Shown here: positions 8,121 to 17,129 of the stretch, in pieces
Numbering within the stretch: the stretch's first letter is position 1
Layout: every line of letters starts with the position of its first letter
Origin: an uncultured Candidatus Melainabacteria bacterium
GTDB lineage: Bacteria; Cyanobacteriota; Vampirovibrionia; Gastranaerophilales; Gastranaerophilaceae
Assembly: GCA_934754425.1 (NCBI GenBank)
Contig: CAKVIN010000001.1
Span: 62,001 to 126,000, forward strand
Length of the DNA: 64,000 nt
Direction: 5' to 3'
The notes under the pieces: model-generated
The model's input: the letters and a program-made list of their open reading frames with translations, nothing else
Database searches by the model: none
What the model was told of the DNA's origin: nothing
Made by a program: the position numbers and the translations under genes

Positions 8121-8172
8121 ATTATAATATAAAAACTTTCATATATACAACTCCAACTTAACCTGATATAAT
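8121..8172. promoter_or_regulatory. Divergent promoters for mazG (-) and surE (+)
   Basis: On the minus strand TTGTAT (8150-8145), an 18-nt spacer and TATAAT (8126-8121) face mazG. On the plus strand TATACA (8144-8149), 17 nt and TATAAT (8167-8172) face surE. The two -35 regions overlap, so the transcripts probably compete. Confidence 0.55.
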
Positions 8173-8199
8173 AAAGTTGTACTCAATGAAGGAGAGAAC

Positions 8200-8991
8200 A
8201 TGAAAATATTAATTTCTAATGACGACGGCATTTTAGCAAACGGTATAAGAGCTCTAATAGAAGCGCTTGCGCCATTGCATGATGTTTATGTGGTTGCTCC
8301 TGATAGAGAAAGAAGTGCGGCTGGACATTCTTTGACATTACATACTCCATTGAGAGTTGAGGAAGTCGATGCCAAATATGGTTCTAAGCGTTGTTGGATG
8401 ACAACAGGAACTCCCGGAGATTGTGTAAAACTTGCAATTAATGCAATTTTATCAAAAAATGAACTTCCGGATTTAGTGATTTCAGGGATTAACCACGGGC
8501 CAAACTTAGGTGCAGATATTTTGTATTCCGGAACTGTCAGTTGCGCAATGGAAGGTGCAATGATGGGGTATCCGAGTATTGCAACATCATTAGCAAGCCT
8601 AAGAAATGAATACGAAGATTTTCACTTTGCGGCAGCTTTCATAGCGCAATTATTAAACCGTTTAGATAAGTATAAAATTCCGCCTAAAACGATTTTAAAT
8701 ATTAATATTCCTGGGTTAGATAAAGAAGATATTGCAGGAATTGCGATTACAGAATTAGGTAGCAGAATGTTTACTGATGCTTATGAACGTCGAGTTGATC
8801 CTAGAGGAAAAGTTTATTACTGGATGGCAGGTGAATTAATTAATGAACCTGAAAATGCTGCAACCGACATTGCTGCAGTTAGAAATAATAAAATTTCTAT
8901 AACACCTGTTACATATGAAATGACCAGATTAAATATAATGCAAGATTTAGAAAACTCACTATGCCAAGAAAACATCTGTAATTGGTTTTAG
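8200..8991 (+). CDS. surE: 5'/3'-nucleotidase SurE
   Basis: SurE is a metal-dependent nucleoside monophosphatase. Its metal site is seen in ISNDDGI near the N-terminus, followed by APDRERSAAGHSLT, TTGTPGDCVKLA and SGINHGPNLGADILYSGTV, all hallmark blocks. The 263-aa length is normal. AAGGAGAG precedes the ATG by 5 nt. The gene is monocistronic with a convergent neighbour three bases away. Confidence 0.95.
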   Translation: MKILISNDDGILANGIRALIEALAPLHDVYVVAPDRERSAAGHSLTLHTPLRVEEVDAKYGSKRCWMTTGTPGDCVKLAINAILSKNELPDLVISGINHGPNLGADILYSGTVSCAMEGAMMGYPSIATSLASLRNEYEDFHFAAAFIAQLLNRLDKYKIPPKTILNINIPGLDKEDIAGIAITELGSRMFTDAYERRVDPRGKVYYWMAGELINEPENAATDIAAVRNNKISITPVTYEMTRLNIMQDLENSLCQENICNWF

Positions 8992-8994
8992 AAA

Positions 8995-9933
8995 TTAATA
9001 CATTAAATTAATTGTTAATCCTGAAATGATACTAATTAATAATAGTATGAAAATGATTTTTAATGTATCTTTAAAATCGTTGTTTTTGAGTAATACAAGA
9101 AGCCCTAATCCTGCATTTGCAAGCAATCCGCTAATTACTGCTCCAAATGAAATAGTACCTTTGATTAACATCATCGTAAGTCCGATTGAAATTGCACAAT
9201 TTGGTATTAAACCGATAAACGATGCAAATATTGGTTGTAATAGTTTGCCTCCGTTTATAAAATTAGTAACCTCTATATTTGTAAGTGAATAATTAAGAAC
9301 CAGAGTTATGATTAAAATAAAGCCCCAAATGTTTATTGTATGCAAGATTGGGTGAACTATTATTTCTCGTCTACTGCCGTGTTCCAAATCGTGCTTACAA
9401 CAACCTTCTTCTATATGTTCTTCAACATTTTGTGTTGCGTTTGAATCAGTTTGCTTTTTTTCAGGGAGTGCAAATTCTATAAAATATCCCATAAGTATAC
9501 CAATAAATAATTTTAAACCAATAATAGGTATTATTAAATATGATTTGGAAGGAGTAGCCAACAATATCGGAATTGATTCATCTGAGGTGGATAAATACAC
9601 AGCTATCAAAGTTCCACGTGTAATAATTCTATCTACATACAGACTACTTGCTATTACAGAAAATCCGCATTGTGGGAAAATTGCAGCTAATGCTCCGACA
9701 ATAACACTACCTTTACCAGTTTTTTTAAGAGTATCATTTATTTTGTCAGCATAATAAAATTCTAGTATTTCTATTATTAAGAATACAAAAAATAAAAACG
9801 GTATTAAATGAATACTGTCACATATTGCATCTATAGCCCAATCAGCAAAAGGTAAATTACCTATAATTTTGTCAATCGGAGCAAATAAAAATTCGTTTAG
9901 ATTATTTATATTTTGAATTAATTTTACAAGCAT
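8995..9933 (-). CDS. Putative 10-TM heavy-metal permease (ArsP_2-like)
   Basis: The protein has about ten hydrophobic helices in two halves joined by a soluble loop containing EEGCCKHDLEHGSRREI, a Cys/His cluster well suited to metal binding. The repeated motifs AAIFPQCGFSVIASSLY in the first half and GLIPNCAISIGLTMM in the second (a Pro-x-Cys-like pair) are characteristic of the ArsP_2/'putative manganese transporter' family. The transported ion is unknown. It ends three bases from the surE stop, in convergent orientation, with no clear terminator between them. Confidence 0.7.
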   Translation of the reverse strand: MLVKLIQNINNLNEFLFAPIDKIIGNLPFADWAIDAICDSIHLIPFLFFVFLIIEILEFYYADKINDTLKKTGKGSVIVGALAAIFPQCGFSVIASSLYVDRIITRGTLIAVYLSTSDESIPILLATPSKSYLIIPIIGLKLFIGILMGYFIEFALPEKKQTDSNATQNVEEHIEEGCCKHDLEHGSRREIIVHPILHTINIWGFILIITLVLNYSLTNIEVTNFINGGKLLQPIFASFIGLIPNCAISIGLTMMLIKGTISFGAVISGLLANAGLGLLVLLKNNDFKDTLKIIFILLLISIISGLTINLMY

Positions 9934-10092
9934 AATGTAATTAAAACTCTAATTATATTATCAGTCAATCCAATATATGTTTGATAAAAGTTTAGTATGT
10001 ATGAGATATACTTGACTCGAAGCGACTATCAGGTTGTAATATATAATAAAAGAATGTAAGTAATATTTATGAAAGATAAGAAAGGAAGCTGT

Positions 10093-11862
10093 ATGGAAAC
10101 AATATTAAACGTATTGAACAGAGTTAACGCTCCTGAAGATTTAAGAAAATTAAGCGTTGGAGAGATGACAGAACTTGCAAGTGAAATGCGAGAATTAATT
10201 ATAAAAAAAGTTAATACAATTGGTGGCCACTTTGGACCAAATTTAGGCATGGTAGAAATGACAATTGCAATGCATAGAGTATTTAATTCGCCTATTGATA
10301 AATTTGTATTTGATGTTTCTCACCAATGTTATCCGCATAAAATTCTTACAGGCAGAAAAGAAGGATTTATTGAATCAGATAAATATCTAAAATATACCGG
10401 TTATACTGCACCGGAAGAAACTCCGCACGATTTATTTAAGGTTGGACATACTTCTACATCCGTTAGTTTAGCAACCGGCTTAGCAAAAGCAAGAGATTTA
10501 AGAGGCGGTAAAGAAAATATTATTGCAATAATTGGCGATGGTTCATTAAGTGGCGGTGAAGCTTTTGAAGGACTTGATAATGCTGCAGTTTTGGGAACTA
10601 ATTTTATTGTTATAGTTAATGATAATGATATGTCAATTGCAGTAAACCAAGGTGGTTTATACGCAAATCTTAAACTATTGAGAGATACAAACGGCAAAGC
10701 TGAATGCAATTTCTTTAAAGCAATGGGATTTGATTATAGATATTTAGATGATGGTCATGATATTGGAGCGCTTGTAGCTTTGTTTGAAGAAGTTAAAGAT
10801 ATCGACCATCCGATTGTTCTTCATATTCGTACTATCAAAGGCAAAGGATGTAAGATTGCTGAAGAAAATAAAGAACGATTCCACTGGATTATGCCAGGCG
10901 AATTGGATAAAAAGACCGGCATGGATAATTCAAATGTTTCTGAAACGTATGAAAGTATTACTGCGGATTATATTTTGAATAAAGTAAAGGAAGATAAAAA
11001 TGTAGTAGCTATTTCTCCGGCGACACCGGCAGTAAGTGGTTTTACGCAAGAATTTAGAGCAAAAATGGGTAAAAATTATGTAGATGTGGGTATTGCAGAA
11101 GAACATGCTGTTGCTTTTGCTTCCGGCTTAGCAAAAAACGGTGCAAAACCAATTCTTGCAATGATGAGCTCATTTGTTCAAAGAACTTATGACCAATTGT
11201 CACAAGATTTAGCGTTGAATAATAATCCGGCTACAATTCTTATTAATTGGGGTGGAATTACAGGCGCAGATGCGACTCACCTTTCTAAATATGATATTCC
11301 ACTAATCAGTAATATTCCAAATATGATTTATATGTCACCAACTAATAAGGAAGAATATTTAGCTATGTTAGATTGGTCTGTTAATCAAACCGAATATTCT
11401 GTTGCTATAAGAGTTCCGTTCTCAAGCGTTGTTAGTACAGGAGAAAAAGATACAACAGATTATTCAAAAATTAATAAATATAAAGTTGCTCATGAAGGTA
11501 ACAAAGTTGCGATTTTAGGTTTAGGTAATTTCTTCCGCTTAGGTAAAGATGTTCAAACAATGTTAAGGGAAAAACTTGGAATTGATGCAACATTAATCAA
11601 CCCTATTTACACAACAGGACTTGATAATGAACTTCTTGATGATTTAAAATCAGAACACCAAATTGTTATTACTTTAGAAGATGGAGTATTACAAGGTGGT
11701 TTTGGCGAAAAAATTGCTTCATATTATGGCGGAAGCGAAATGAAGGTTTTAAATTTTGGTGCGGATAAAGAGTTTACGGATAGAATTCCGCTTGAAGAAC
11801 TTTATCAGCGTTATCATTTGACACCGGAATTGATTGTAAATGATATAAAAAATATTTTATAA
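10093..11862 (+). CDS. dxs: DXS-family thiamine-diphosphate synthase (1-deoxy-D-xylulose-5-phosphate synthase-like)
   Basis: The order of domains matches DXS: DVSHQCYPHKILTGR near the N-terminus, the ThDP/Mg site GDGSLSGGEAFEGLDNAA, the transketolase pyrimidine domain starting YVDVGIAEEHAVAFASGLA, and a C-terminal transketolase domain. DXS condenses pyruvate and glyceraldehyde 3-phosphate for isoprenoids, thiamine and pyridoxal. The block that in typical DXS reads DRAGxxGxDGxTHxGxFD is here NWGGITGADATHLSKYD, lacking the Arg, so substrate handling may differ. The start at 10093 (589 aa) is preferred over 10069 because GGAAG precedes it by 4 nt. Confidence 0.78.
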   Translation: METILNVLNRVNAPEDLRKLSVGEMTELASEMRELIIKKVNTIGGHFGPNLGMVEMTIAMHRVFNSPIDKFVFDVSHQCYPHKILTGRKEGFIESDKYLKYTGYTAPEETPHDLFKVGHTSTSVSLATGLAKARDLRGGKENIIAIIGDGSLSGGEAFEGLDNAAVLGTNFIVIVNDNDMSIAVNQGGLYANLKLLRDTNGKAECNFFKAMGFDYRYLDDGHDIGALVALFEEVKDIDHPIVLHIRTIKGKGCKIAEENKERFHWIMPGELDKKTGMDNSNVSETYESITADYILNKVKEDKNVVAISPATPAVSGFTQEFRAKMGKNYVDVGIAEEHAVAFASGLAKNGAKPILAMMSSFVQRTYDQLSQDLALNNNPATILINWGGITGADATHLSKYDIPLISNIPNMIYMSPTNKEEYLAMLDWSVNQTEYSVAIRVPFSSVVSTGEKDTTDYSKINKYKVAHEGNKVAILGLGNFFRLGKDVQTMLREKLGIDATLINPIYTTGLDNELLDDLKSEHQIVITLEDGVLQGGFGEKIASYYGGSEMKVLNFGADKEFTDRIPLEELYQRYHLTPELIVNDIKNIL

Positions 11863-11880
11863 TTTTTTTATGATTAAGCA

Positions 11881-11919
11881 AAATGGAATTCTGCAACAGA
11901 TGTAGAATTCCATTTTTTA
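11881..11919. terminator. Bidirectional terminator
   Basis: AAATGGAATTCT (11,881-11,892) and AGAATTCCATTT (11,904-11,915) form a 12-bp stem with T-runs on both strands. It separates the convergent dxs-like and deiminase-fold genes. Confidence 0.85.
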
Positions 11920-11924
11920 TTTTT

Positions 11925-13019
11925 TTAAAATTCTTGTGTTCTACAATCTAAACCACCATTACGCTTTAAGTATTCTTGGCTTGAAACAAAATATACGTTA
12001 TCAACTCCTGCTTTTTTATAATATTTTACAATCTGCGCATCAAGTTCTTTATAATTTGATTTATTTGTTATTATATATGATTTTCCATTCTTAGATTTAC
12101 CGCAAACACCATTTGCGTAATTTATTCCTGTATTATCACACATGTTTGTCGGTAGAGAAAAACAAGGAATTTTTACAAGTTTATAACCACTTTTCATAAG
12201 CTCTTTTTCTGCATTAATAAGTGAATTTGCATTTCTTTTATAAGCCTTAGCCAACTGACTTATCAAAAGATTTTTGCTTCTTGCATCCATGCCGGCAATT
12301 TTCGTTCTTTTTAACACATTTATTGCTTCTTGATAGTCCGGCACTGCGACTTGTCCGTTCTTTAGAGGTCGATAAAACATATCTATATGAAAATCAAATT
12401 GAGGAATAAATGATACATTTTTAAGTTCTAAACCTAAATCTTTTGCAATTTGTCGTTTCACAAGACTACGATTATGAGGAGTATCACTTAAATGCATTGC
12501 CCTAAGAGAATATTCAATCGAACCTGCGCCAATAATTGCACCGGCTTTTCCATTTTCTAAAATCGTATTTAAAACATTACCACCTTCGAGGTAAGTTTTG
12601 CCCTTTATAATTTTTGCCTTATTAAATTTTGATGCATAATAATTACTTGCTGTCGAATTAAAATCAACATCTTGCCCAATGTTTATATCACTACAATCAT
12701 TCATTTCCGGCAATACATATACTTTACCATCAGCTCGTCTTATACCGAGATCTTCTATCCAACCCGCTCCGATTATATCAGATTCTGCAACATTAAAACC
12801 TAATATTTGACCAAGTGATTGCATTTCTCTAACAAGTCGTTGATGTGTTTTAGAATTATCACATTTACCTAAAACAATTGTATCTATATGACGCTCCAAG
12901 CCTTCTGACCAAATAGAATTTTTACGAGGAGTATTATATTGTCTACGCAACAATTCTTTATTTTTGTTACTATCTGTTTGAAAAGAATCACTTAAATTTA
13001 ATGCTGATAATTCTGACAT
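11925..13019 (-). CDS. Guanidino-group-modifying (deiminase/amidinotransferase-fold) enzyme
   Basis: The 364-aa protein shows the spaced catalytic signature of this five-bladed propeller superfamily: EGGN (145-148), a His-x-Asp pair in FDFHIDMFYRPL (211-213) and a C-terminal Cys in NGGLDCRTQEF (Cys359), with an acidic residue earlier (EMNDCSD). Agmatine deiminases and protein-arginine deiminases use this Asp/His/Cys set. It lacks a clear signal peptide and does not sit with arginine genes, so the substrate is unknown. The ATG at 13,019 has GAGGG 7 nt upstream; an upstream reading to 13,070 would start inside the promoter. Transcription appears to come from the recurrent GGCAATTTTT promoter at 13,027-13,068. 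Confidence 0.6.
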   Translation of the reverse strand: MSELSALNLSDSFQTDSNKNKELLRRQYNTPRKNSIWSEGLERHIDTIVLGKCDNSKTHQRLVREMQSLGQILGFNVAESDIIGAGWIEDLGIRRADGKVYVLPEMNDCSDINIGQDVDFNSTASNYYASKFNKAKIIKGKTYLEGGNVLNTILENGKAGAIIGAGSIEYSLRAMHLSDTPHNRSLVKRQIAKDLGLELKNVSFIPQFDFHIDMFYRPLKNGQVAVPDYQEAINVLKRTKIAGMDARSKNLLISQLAKAYKRNANSLINAEKELMKSGYKLVKIPCFSLPTNMCDNTGINYANGVCGKSKNGKSYIITNKSNYKELDAQIVKYYKKAGVDNVYFVSSQEYLKRNGGLDCRTQEF

Positions 13020-13026
13020 ATAAAAT

Positions 13027-13068
13027 CCCTCGTATATATATAAAGAAATTGTTATCACAAAAATTGCC
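13027..13068 (-). promoter_or_regulatory. GGCAATTTTT-type promoter upstream of the deiminase-fold gene
   Basis: On the minus strand GGCAATTTTTGTGATAAC (13,068-13,051) is followed by TTTCTTTATATATATACGAG. The distance from CAATTTTT to TTTATATA is 14 nt. The same arrangement, almost base for base, stands in front of the gene at 43,338, and close variants precede those at 60,588 (-) and 60,881. Confidence 0.6.
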
Positions 13069-13127
13069 ATTCTTTTAACAAATTTTAACGTAACAGTTTA
13101 TCTTGCAAAAAAATATTATTAATAAAA

Positions 13128-13176
13128 CAAACAAGTGTCATATACATTTTGTAAAATATGACACTTGTTTTTATTA
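13128..13176. terminator. Terminator downstream of gltA
   Basis: ACAAGTGTCATAT and ATATGACACTTGT form a 13-bp stem (13,131-13,168) with T-rich flanks on both strands. It terminates the minus-strand gltA and shields the deiminase gene's promoter. Confidence 0.85.
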
Positions 13177-13196
13177 AATATTAAACTTTGTATTTT

Positions 13197-14564
13197 TTAT
13201 TTCGCTAAATACTCATTTATTGCTTTTGCAGCTTTCTTTCCGGCTCCCATTGCATTAATAGCGTTAGAAGTACCAACCGGAGCGACATCCCCACCTGCAA
13301 AAATCGCTGGTATAGAAGTTTCTCTTGTTTCTGCATCAACAGTAAAATATCCTTTTTTATCAAGCTCAAAAATAATTCCATCTTGTTCTGCTGATTTTTG
13401 AATAATTGGATTTGGACCTGTTCCGAGAGCAACAATAACAGAATCAACATCCAAATCGACATATCTTCCTGTACCTACAGGCTTACGTCTTCCAGATTCA
13501 TCAGGTTCTCCGAGCTCCATAATTTCAAATTTCATTCCATTTACATAACCTTCTTTATCATAGATTTCAATAGGAGCATGAAGAAAAACAAAATTTACTC
13601 CTTCTTCCTTTGCATGTCGTATTTCTTCTAATCGAGCCGGCAATTCAGCTTCTGTTCTTCTGTATACAATATAAACATTTTCAAAACCTACCCTAACAGC
13701 AGTTCTTGCAGCATCCATTGCTACGTTGCCACCACCAATTACTGCGACAGATTTACCAACTCTTAATGGAGTTGCAGAATTTTCTTCGTTTGCGTGCATC
13801 AAGTTTACTCTTGTTAAAAATTCATTTGCTGAATAAACTCCATTTAAGTTTTCGCCTTTAATATTCATCATTTTAGGAAGTCCTGCTCCAGAGCAAATAA
13901 ATATTGCATCAAATCCATCTTCTTTAAGCTCTTTAAGAGTTATTGATTTTCCTACTACAACATTCTTTTCAAATTTAACTCCCATATCTTTTAAAGATTT
14001 AATTTCTCTATCAAGAACTGTGCGAGGAAGTCTGAATGGAGGTATTCCGTATCTTAAAACTCCGCCAAATTCGTGTAAAGCTTCAAAGATAGTAACTTCG
14101 TGACCTGCTTTTCTCAAATCAGATGCCGCTGTCATACCTGCACAACCAGAACCTATAACTGCAACTTTTTTGCCGGAAGGAATAATTTCTACTGATTTTG
14201 CAGAAGTATTATCACCAACATATCGTTCTAATGCGCCTATTGCAATAGATTCGCCTTTTATTCCAAGAACACATTGCCCCTCACATTGTCTTTCTTGCGG
14301 ACAAATTCTTCCACAAACAGATGGAAGCATACTTGTTTGTCTGATAATTTCTCCGGCTTCATCAAGCTTATCTTCTTTCAAAGCTTTTATAAAGTCTGGT
14401 ATATGAATATTTACGGGACATCCTTTTACACATCTTGGATTTTTACAGGTTAAACAACGTGAAGCTTCCGCTTTAACCTGTTCTGCCGTAAGATTTTCTT
14501 CTACAGGCAAAAAATTATGTCTGCGTTCAATTTTATCTTGTTCAACCGGTCTTTGTCTATTCAT
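13197..14564 (-). CDS. gltA: Glutamate synthase (NADPH) small subunit-type oxidoreductase
   Basis: The N-terminal domain binds two [4Fe-4S] clusters through CLTCKNPRCVKGCPVNIHIP and CGRICPQERQCEGQCV. It is followed by an FAD-binding Rossmann motif (VAVIGSGCAGMTAA) and an NADPH motif (VAVIGGGNVAMDAAR), and ends in the FAGGDVAPVGTSNAINAMG FAD-contact block. Such 455-aa homotetrameric GltA/GltD-like proteins transfer electrons from NADPH to a glutamate synthase large subunit or, in NfnB-like use, to ferredoxin. No large subunit or NfnA is adjacent, so its partner is unknown. It is monocistronic. Confidence 0.88.
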   Translation of the reverse strand: MNRQRPVEQDKIERRHNFLPVEENLTAEQVKAEASRCLTCKNPRCVKGCPVNIHIPDFIKALKEDKLDEAGEIIRQTSMLPSVCGRICPQERQCEGQCVLGIKGESIAIGALERYVGDNTSAKSVEIIPSGKKVAVIGSGCAGMTAASDLRKAGHEVTIFEALHEFGGVLRYGIPPFRLPRTVLDREIKSLKDMGVKFEKNVVVGKSITLKELKEDGFDAIFICSGAGLPKMMNIKGENLNGVYSANEFLTRVNLMHANEENSATPLRVGKSVAVIGGGNVAMDAARTAVRVGFENVYIVYRRTEAELPARLEEIRHAKEEGVNFVFLHAPIEIYDKEGYVNGMKFEIMELGEPDESGRRKPVGTGRYVDLDVDSVIVALGTGPNPIIQKSAEQDGIIFELDKKGYFTVDAETRETSIPAIFAGGDVAPVGTSNAINAMGAGKKAAKAINEYLAK

Positions 14565-14777
14565 ATAAAACTCTCCTTGTATTCCTAACTTATGCGTTTA
14601 CAGTATAGCAAAAAATACGCAAGTAGTGAAGTCTTTTTAAATACTTACACAATAAATATTGACTTTTTATAAACTAACATTAAATTCTTATTAAACTACA
14701 TCAAATGAATGATTTTATAAAAATAAACTCAAGTATTTATATCAATCATCCGTTTAAAATACAAAAGAGGTATAACT

Positions 14778-15476
14778 ATGCAAATCAATGGCGGTGTAAG
14801 ATTTTGTGAACAAGGTATGAAGGCATCAATTAGAGCGATGCATGTTCAAAGTGAATTAATCGGAATGATTAACGAAAATGTTGCTGGTTTTGATAAAGTC
14901 GGGTACCAGCGTAAAGAACCTGTTGTTTCATCTTTTACGGAATATATAGGCGTACACGGGCTTTCCAGTACAATAGACGATCAAGTCGGTCGTATTATGG
15001 TTTCTAAGAATCCGCTTGATATTTCTATGGCAAATAAAGGTTATTTTCAAGTTCAAACTCAGGAAGGTGTTAAACTTACTCGTGATGGAAGATTTAAGTT
15101 AGATAAAAACGGAAATTTATTGACAATTGAAGATTATCCTGTTTTATCAGATGCAGGCATGCCGATTAAATTACCTGTTGTTCCTGATAATCCTGCACAA
15201 GTGGTTGTTAATACAAAAGGTAAAATTAGCGTTTTTGATAAAAGCTCTAACAAATTAGTTGAAGCTGGTTATCTTGGAATAGTTGATTCAAACGGAATGG
15301 CTGTTATTAGTCCTGATGTTAAACAAGGATATAATGAGTATTCTAACGTATCTATACAAAATGAATTTCTTGCAGTAAAGCCTGTTGTAAGAAATTTTGA
15401 AGCAAATAGACAAATATTTTTATTAGAAAGTTCTAATTTGCAAAAAGTAATAAGCCAATTAGGTTCAGCAAACTAG
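14778..15476 (+). CDS. Flagellar basal-body rod protein, FlgF/FlgG family (first copy)
   Basis: The 232-aa protein has the conserved rod-protein N-terminus (MQINGGVRFCEQGMKAS then MINENVAGFDKVGYQRKEP), the SKNPLDISMANKGYFQVQT and YTRDGRF-like (LTRDGRFKLDKNGNLLT) core of FlgF/FlgG/FlgE proteins, and a C-terminal heptad helix FEANRQIFLLESSNLQKVI. It would form part of the distal or proximal rod. It begins the operon followed by a second family member, flgB and flgC. A TTGACT...TAAATT promoter-like pair lies about 90 bases upstream. Whether it is FlgF or FlgG cannot be decided by eye. Confidence 0.85.
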   Translation: MQINGGVRFCEQGMKASIRAMHVQSELIGMINENVAGFDKVGYQRKEPVVSSFTEYIGVHGLSSTIDDQVGRIMVSKNPLDISMANKGYFQVQTQEGVKLTRDGRFKLDKNGNLLTIEDYPVLSDAGMPIKLPVVPDNPAQVVVNTKGKISVFDKSSNKLVEAGYLGIVDSNGMAVISPDVKQGYNEYSNVSIQNEFLAVKPVVRNFEANRQIFLLESSNLQKVISQLGSAN

Positions 15477-15489
15477 GAGGGTTTAAATT

Positions 15490-16203
15490 ATGTATAATAT
15501 GCAAGCAGTAGTAAGAAAAAGTATAAATAATGCAACAATGCAGTTTGATAAATTAGGATATATTGCTAATAACTTAACAAACTACAGTACAGCTGCGTAT
15601 AAAACCTCTCGTTTTGAACAAATTATGCGTGAAGATGGTTATATAGATGGTGCAATCAGAACAAATGCTCTTCAGGGTTCAATCAGAATTAGCAAAAATC
15701 CTTATGATGTTGCAATCCAAGGTGAAGGTTATATTCCTGTTGTTTCTCAAGATGGAGAAATTCAATACACTCGTGACGGTGCATTCAAAAGAGGTGAAAA
15801 TGGATATTTGATGACGGTTGATGACTGGATGGTTGGCGATGGTATTAAAATTCCGGCAAATTCTTATAGGTTTGAAATTAAGCCAAACGGTGATGTAATA
15901 AATTACGATAACGCTGGTTCATTACCTGAAAAAATTGGTACAATCCCAATTGTTCAATTCGATTGTCCGGAAGCCTTAGAACACGGTCATAATAATAAGA
16001 TGGTTTATAATGACGAATCCGGCGCTCCGAAAATTATTAAAAATACTGAAAACGTAAGACAATATGCAACTGAAATTTCTAATACAAATATCTATGATGA
16101 AATAAACGACTTGATGAGATTGAACACATCTATGATTGCAAGTATGAATCTTATGAAAGTTGCTGATGATATGTACAATAAAGCTATTAATATTAGAGAG
16201 TAG
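15490..16203 (+). CDS. Flagellar basal-body rod protein, FlgF/FlgG family (second copy)
   Basis: Thirteen bases after the first, this 237-aa paralog shows the rod motif DKLGYIANNLTNYSTAAYKT, the core ISKNPYDVAIQGEGYIPV and YTRDGAFKRGENGYLMT, and the terminal helix YDEINDLMRLNTSMIASMNL typical of axial proteins that pair N- and C-terminal helices. GGAGG precedes the ATG. It is probably the FlgF/FlgG partner of the preceding protein and is exported through the flagellar type III apparatus. Confidence 0.85.
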   Translation: MYNMQAVVRKSINNATMQFDKLGYIANNLTNYSTAAYKTSRFEQIMREDGYIDGAIRTNALQGSIRISKNPYDVAIQGEGYIPVVSQDGEIQYTRDGAFKRGENGYLMTVDDWMVGDGIKIPANSYRFEIKPNGDVINYDNAGSLPEKIGTIPIVQFDCPEALEHGHNNKMVYNDESGAPKIIKNTENVRQYATEISNTNIYDEINDLMRLNTSMIASMNLMKVADDMYNKAINIRE

Positions 16204-16213
16204 GTAGATTAAT

Positions 16214-16564
16214 ATGACATTTACAAGTTTAGATTCTATGGGAAAAACAGGCTTGATGCTTGACTTGATATCACAAAGACAAAGAGCTTTGGGTTCAAAC
16301 ATCGCAAACGTAGACACTCCTGGATACGTAAGACGTGATATTGATTTTTCTATGTATTTAGGCTCAATGAACAGTCCTTTAGAAACAAAACTTTCTAACG
16401 AACTTGGACCCTCAGGAGTTCTGGAAGATAGAAGAAAGCAAGAAATAGATATAGCGGAAGAACTTTCAGAAATTCAAAAAAACTCGCTACTATATACTAT
16501 GGCAACAAGAAGAATGTCAAATATTATTACTGAAATGAAAACAGTAATTAATGTTGGTAAATAG
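16214..16564 (+). CDS. flgB: Flagellar proximal rod protein FlgB
   Basis: At 116 aa this is a normal FlgB, with LISQRQRALGSNIANVDTPGYVRRDIDF as the N-terminal rod motif and a C-terminal helix LSEIQKNSLLYTMATRRMSNIITEMKTVI. It forms the proximal rod with FlgC and FliE. A short spacer of 10 bases follows the previous gene. In most genomes flgB-flgC come first and are followed by fliE; here they come last and fliE is not seen. Confidence 0.92.
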   Translation: MTFTSLDSMGKTGLMLDLISQRQRALGSNIANVDTPGYVRRDIDFSMYLGSMNSPLETKLSNELGPSGVLEDRRKQEIDIAEELSEIQKNSLLYTMATRRMSNIITEMKTVINVGK

Positions 16565-16601
16565 GTATAATTATTAACTATAAAAAGAAAGCAGGCATAA
16601 A

Positions 16602-17045
16602 ATGAGTATACTGGAATCAATGAATATAGGCTCAAACGCTTTAAAAACACACGGGTTGAGATTAGATATTCACGCAAAAAACATTGCGAACGTCGATACT
16701 CCTAATTATGTTAGAAAAATTCCTGTATTGAATGCTACAGAAGATATATCTTTCCACGGTTTAATGAATACAATGAAAAACGATGTATTTGGAGTTGGTA
16801 CATTACCTTATTTACAAGGCGGAGTTGTCTTTAACGGATGTGTTGAAGACCCAACCGTTGGTGAAAGAATATATTCCCCTGGACATCCTGATGCCGATGC
16901 TAATGGATACATAAGAGCCTCAAATGTAAATGCTATGGTTGATATGGCGGACGCTATTATGGCTCAAAGAGCTTATGAAGCCAACCTTGCTTTAATTAAT
17001 ATTTCTCGTTCAATGGCTTCTAAAGCAACCGAAATCGGAAGGTAG
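16602..17045 (+). CDS. flgC: Flagellar proximal rod protein FlgC
   Basis: The N-terminal GSNALKTHGLRLDIHAKNIANVDTPNYVRK and the C-terminal YSPGHPDADANGYIRASNVN followed by MVDMADAIMAQRAYEANLAL are diagnostic for FlgC. Length 147 aa. It ends the rod operon. No strong T-run terminator is seen before the next gene. Confidence 0.94.
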   Translation: MSILESMNIGSNALKTHGLRLDIHAKNIANVDTPNYVRKIPVLNATEDISFHGLMNTMKNDVFGVGTLPYLQGGVVFNGCVEDPTVGERIYSPGHPDADANGYIRASNVNAMVDMADAIMAQRAYEANLALINISRSMASKATEIGR

Positions 17046-17065
17046 TTTATAAAAATTAATAATTA

Positions 17066-17104
17066 GGCAATTTTTACTCTATATTTGTTTTATTATAAAT
17101 AAGT
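17066..17104 (+). promoter_or_regulatory. GGCAATTTTT-type promoter (variant)
   Basis: GGCAATTTTT (17,066-17,075) is followed by TTTATTATAAATAAG at 13 rather than 14 nt. It is the same design as at 13,027, 43,274, 60,606 and 60,811, but the GTGAT extension is missing. Confidence 0.4.
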
Positions 17105-17129
17105 GTAGTTTCAAAGATTGTGTGAATTT

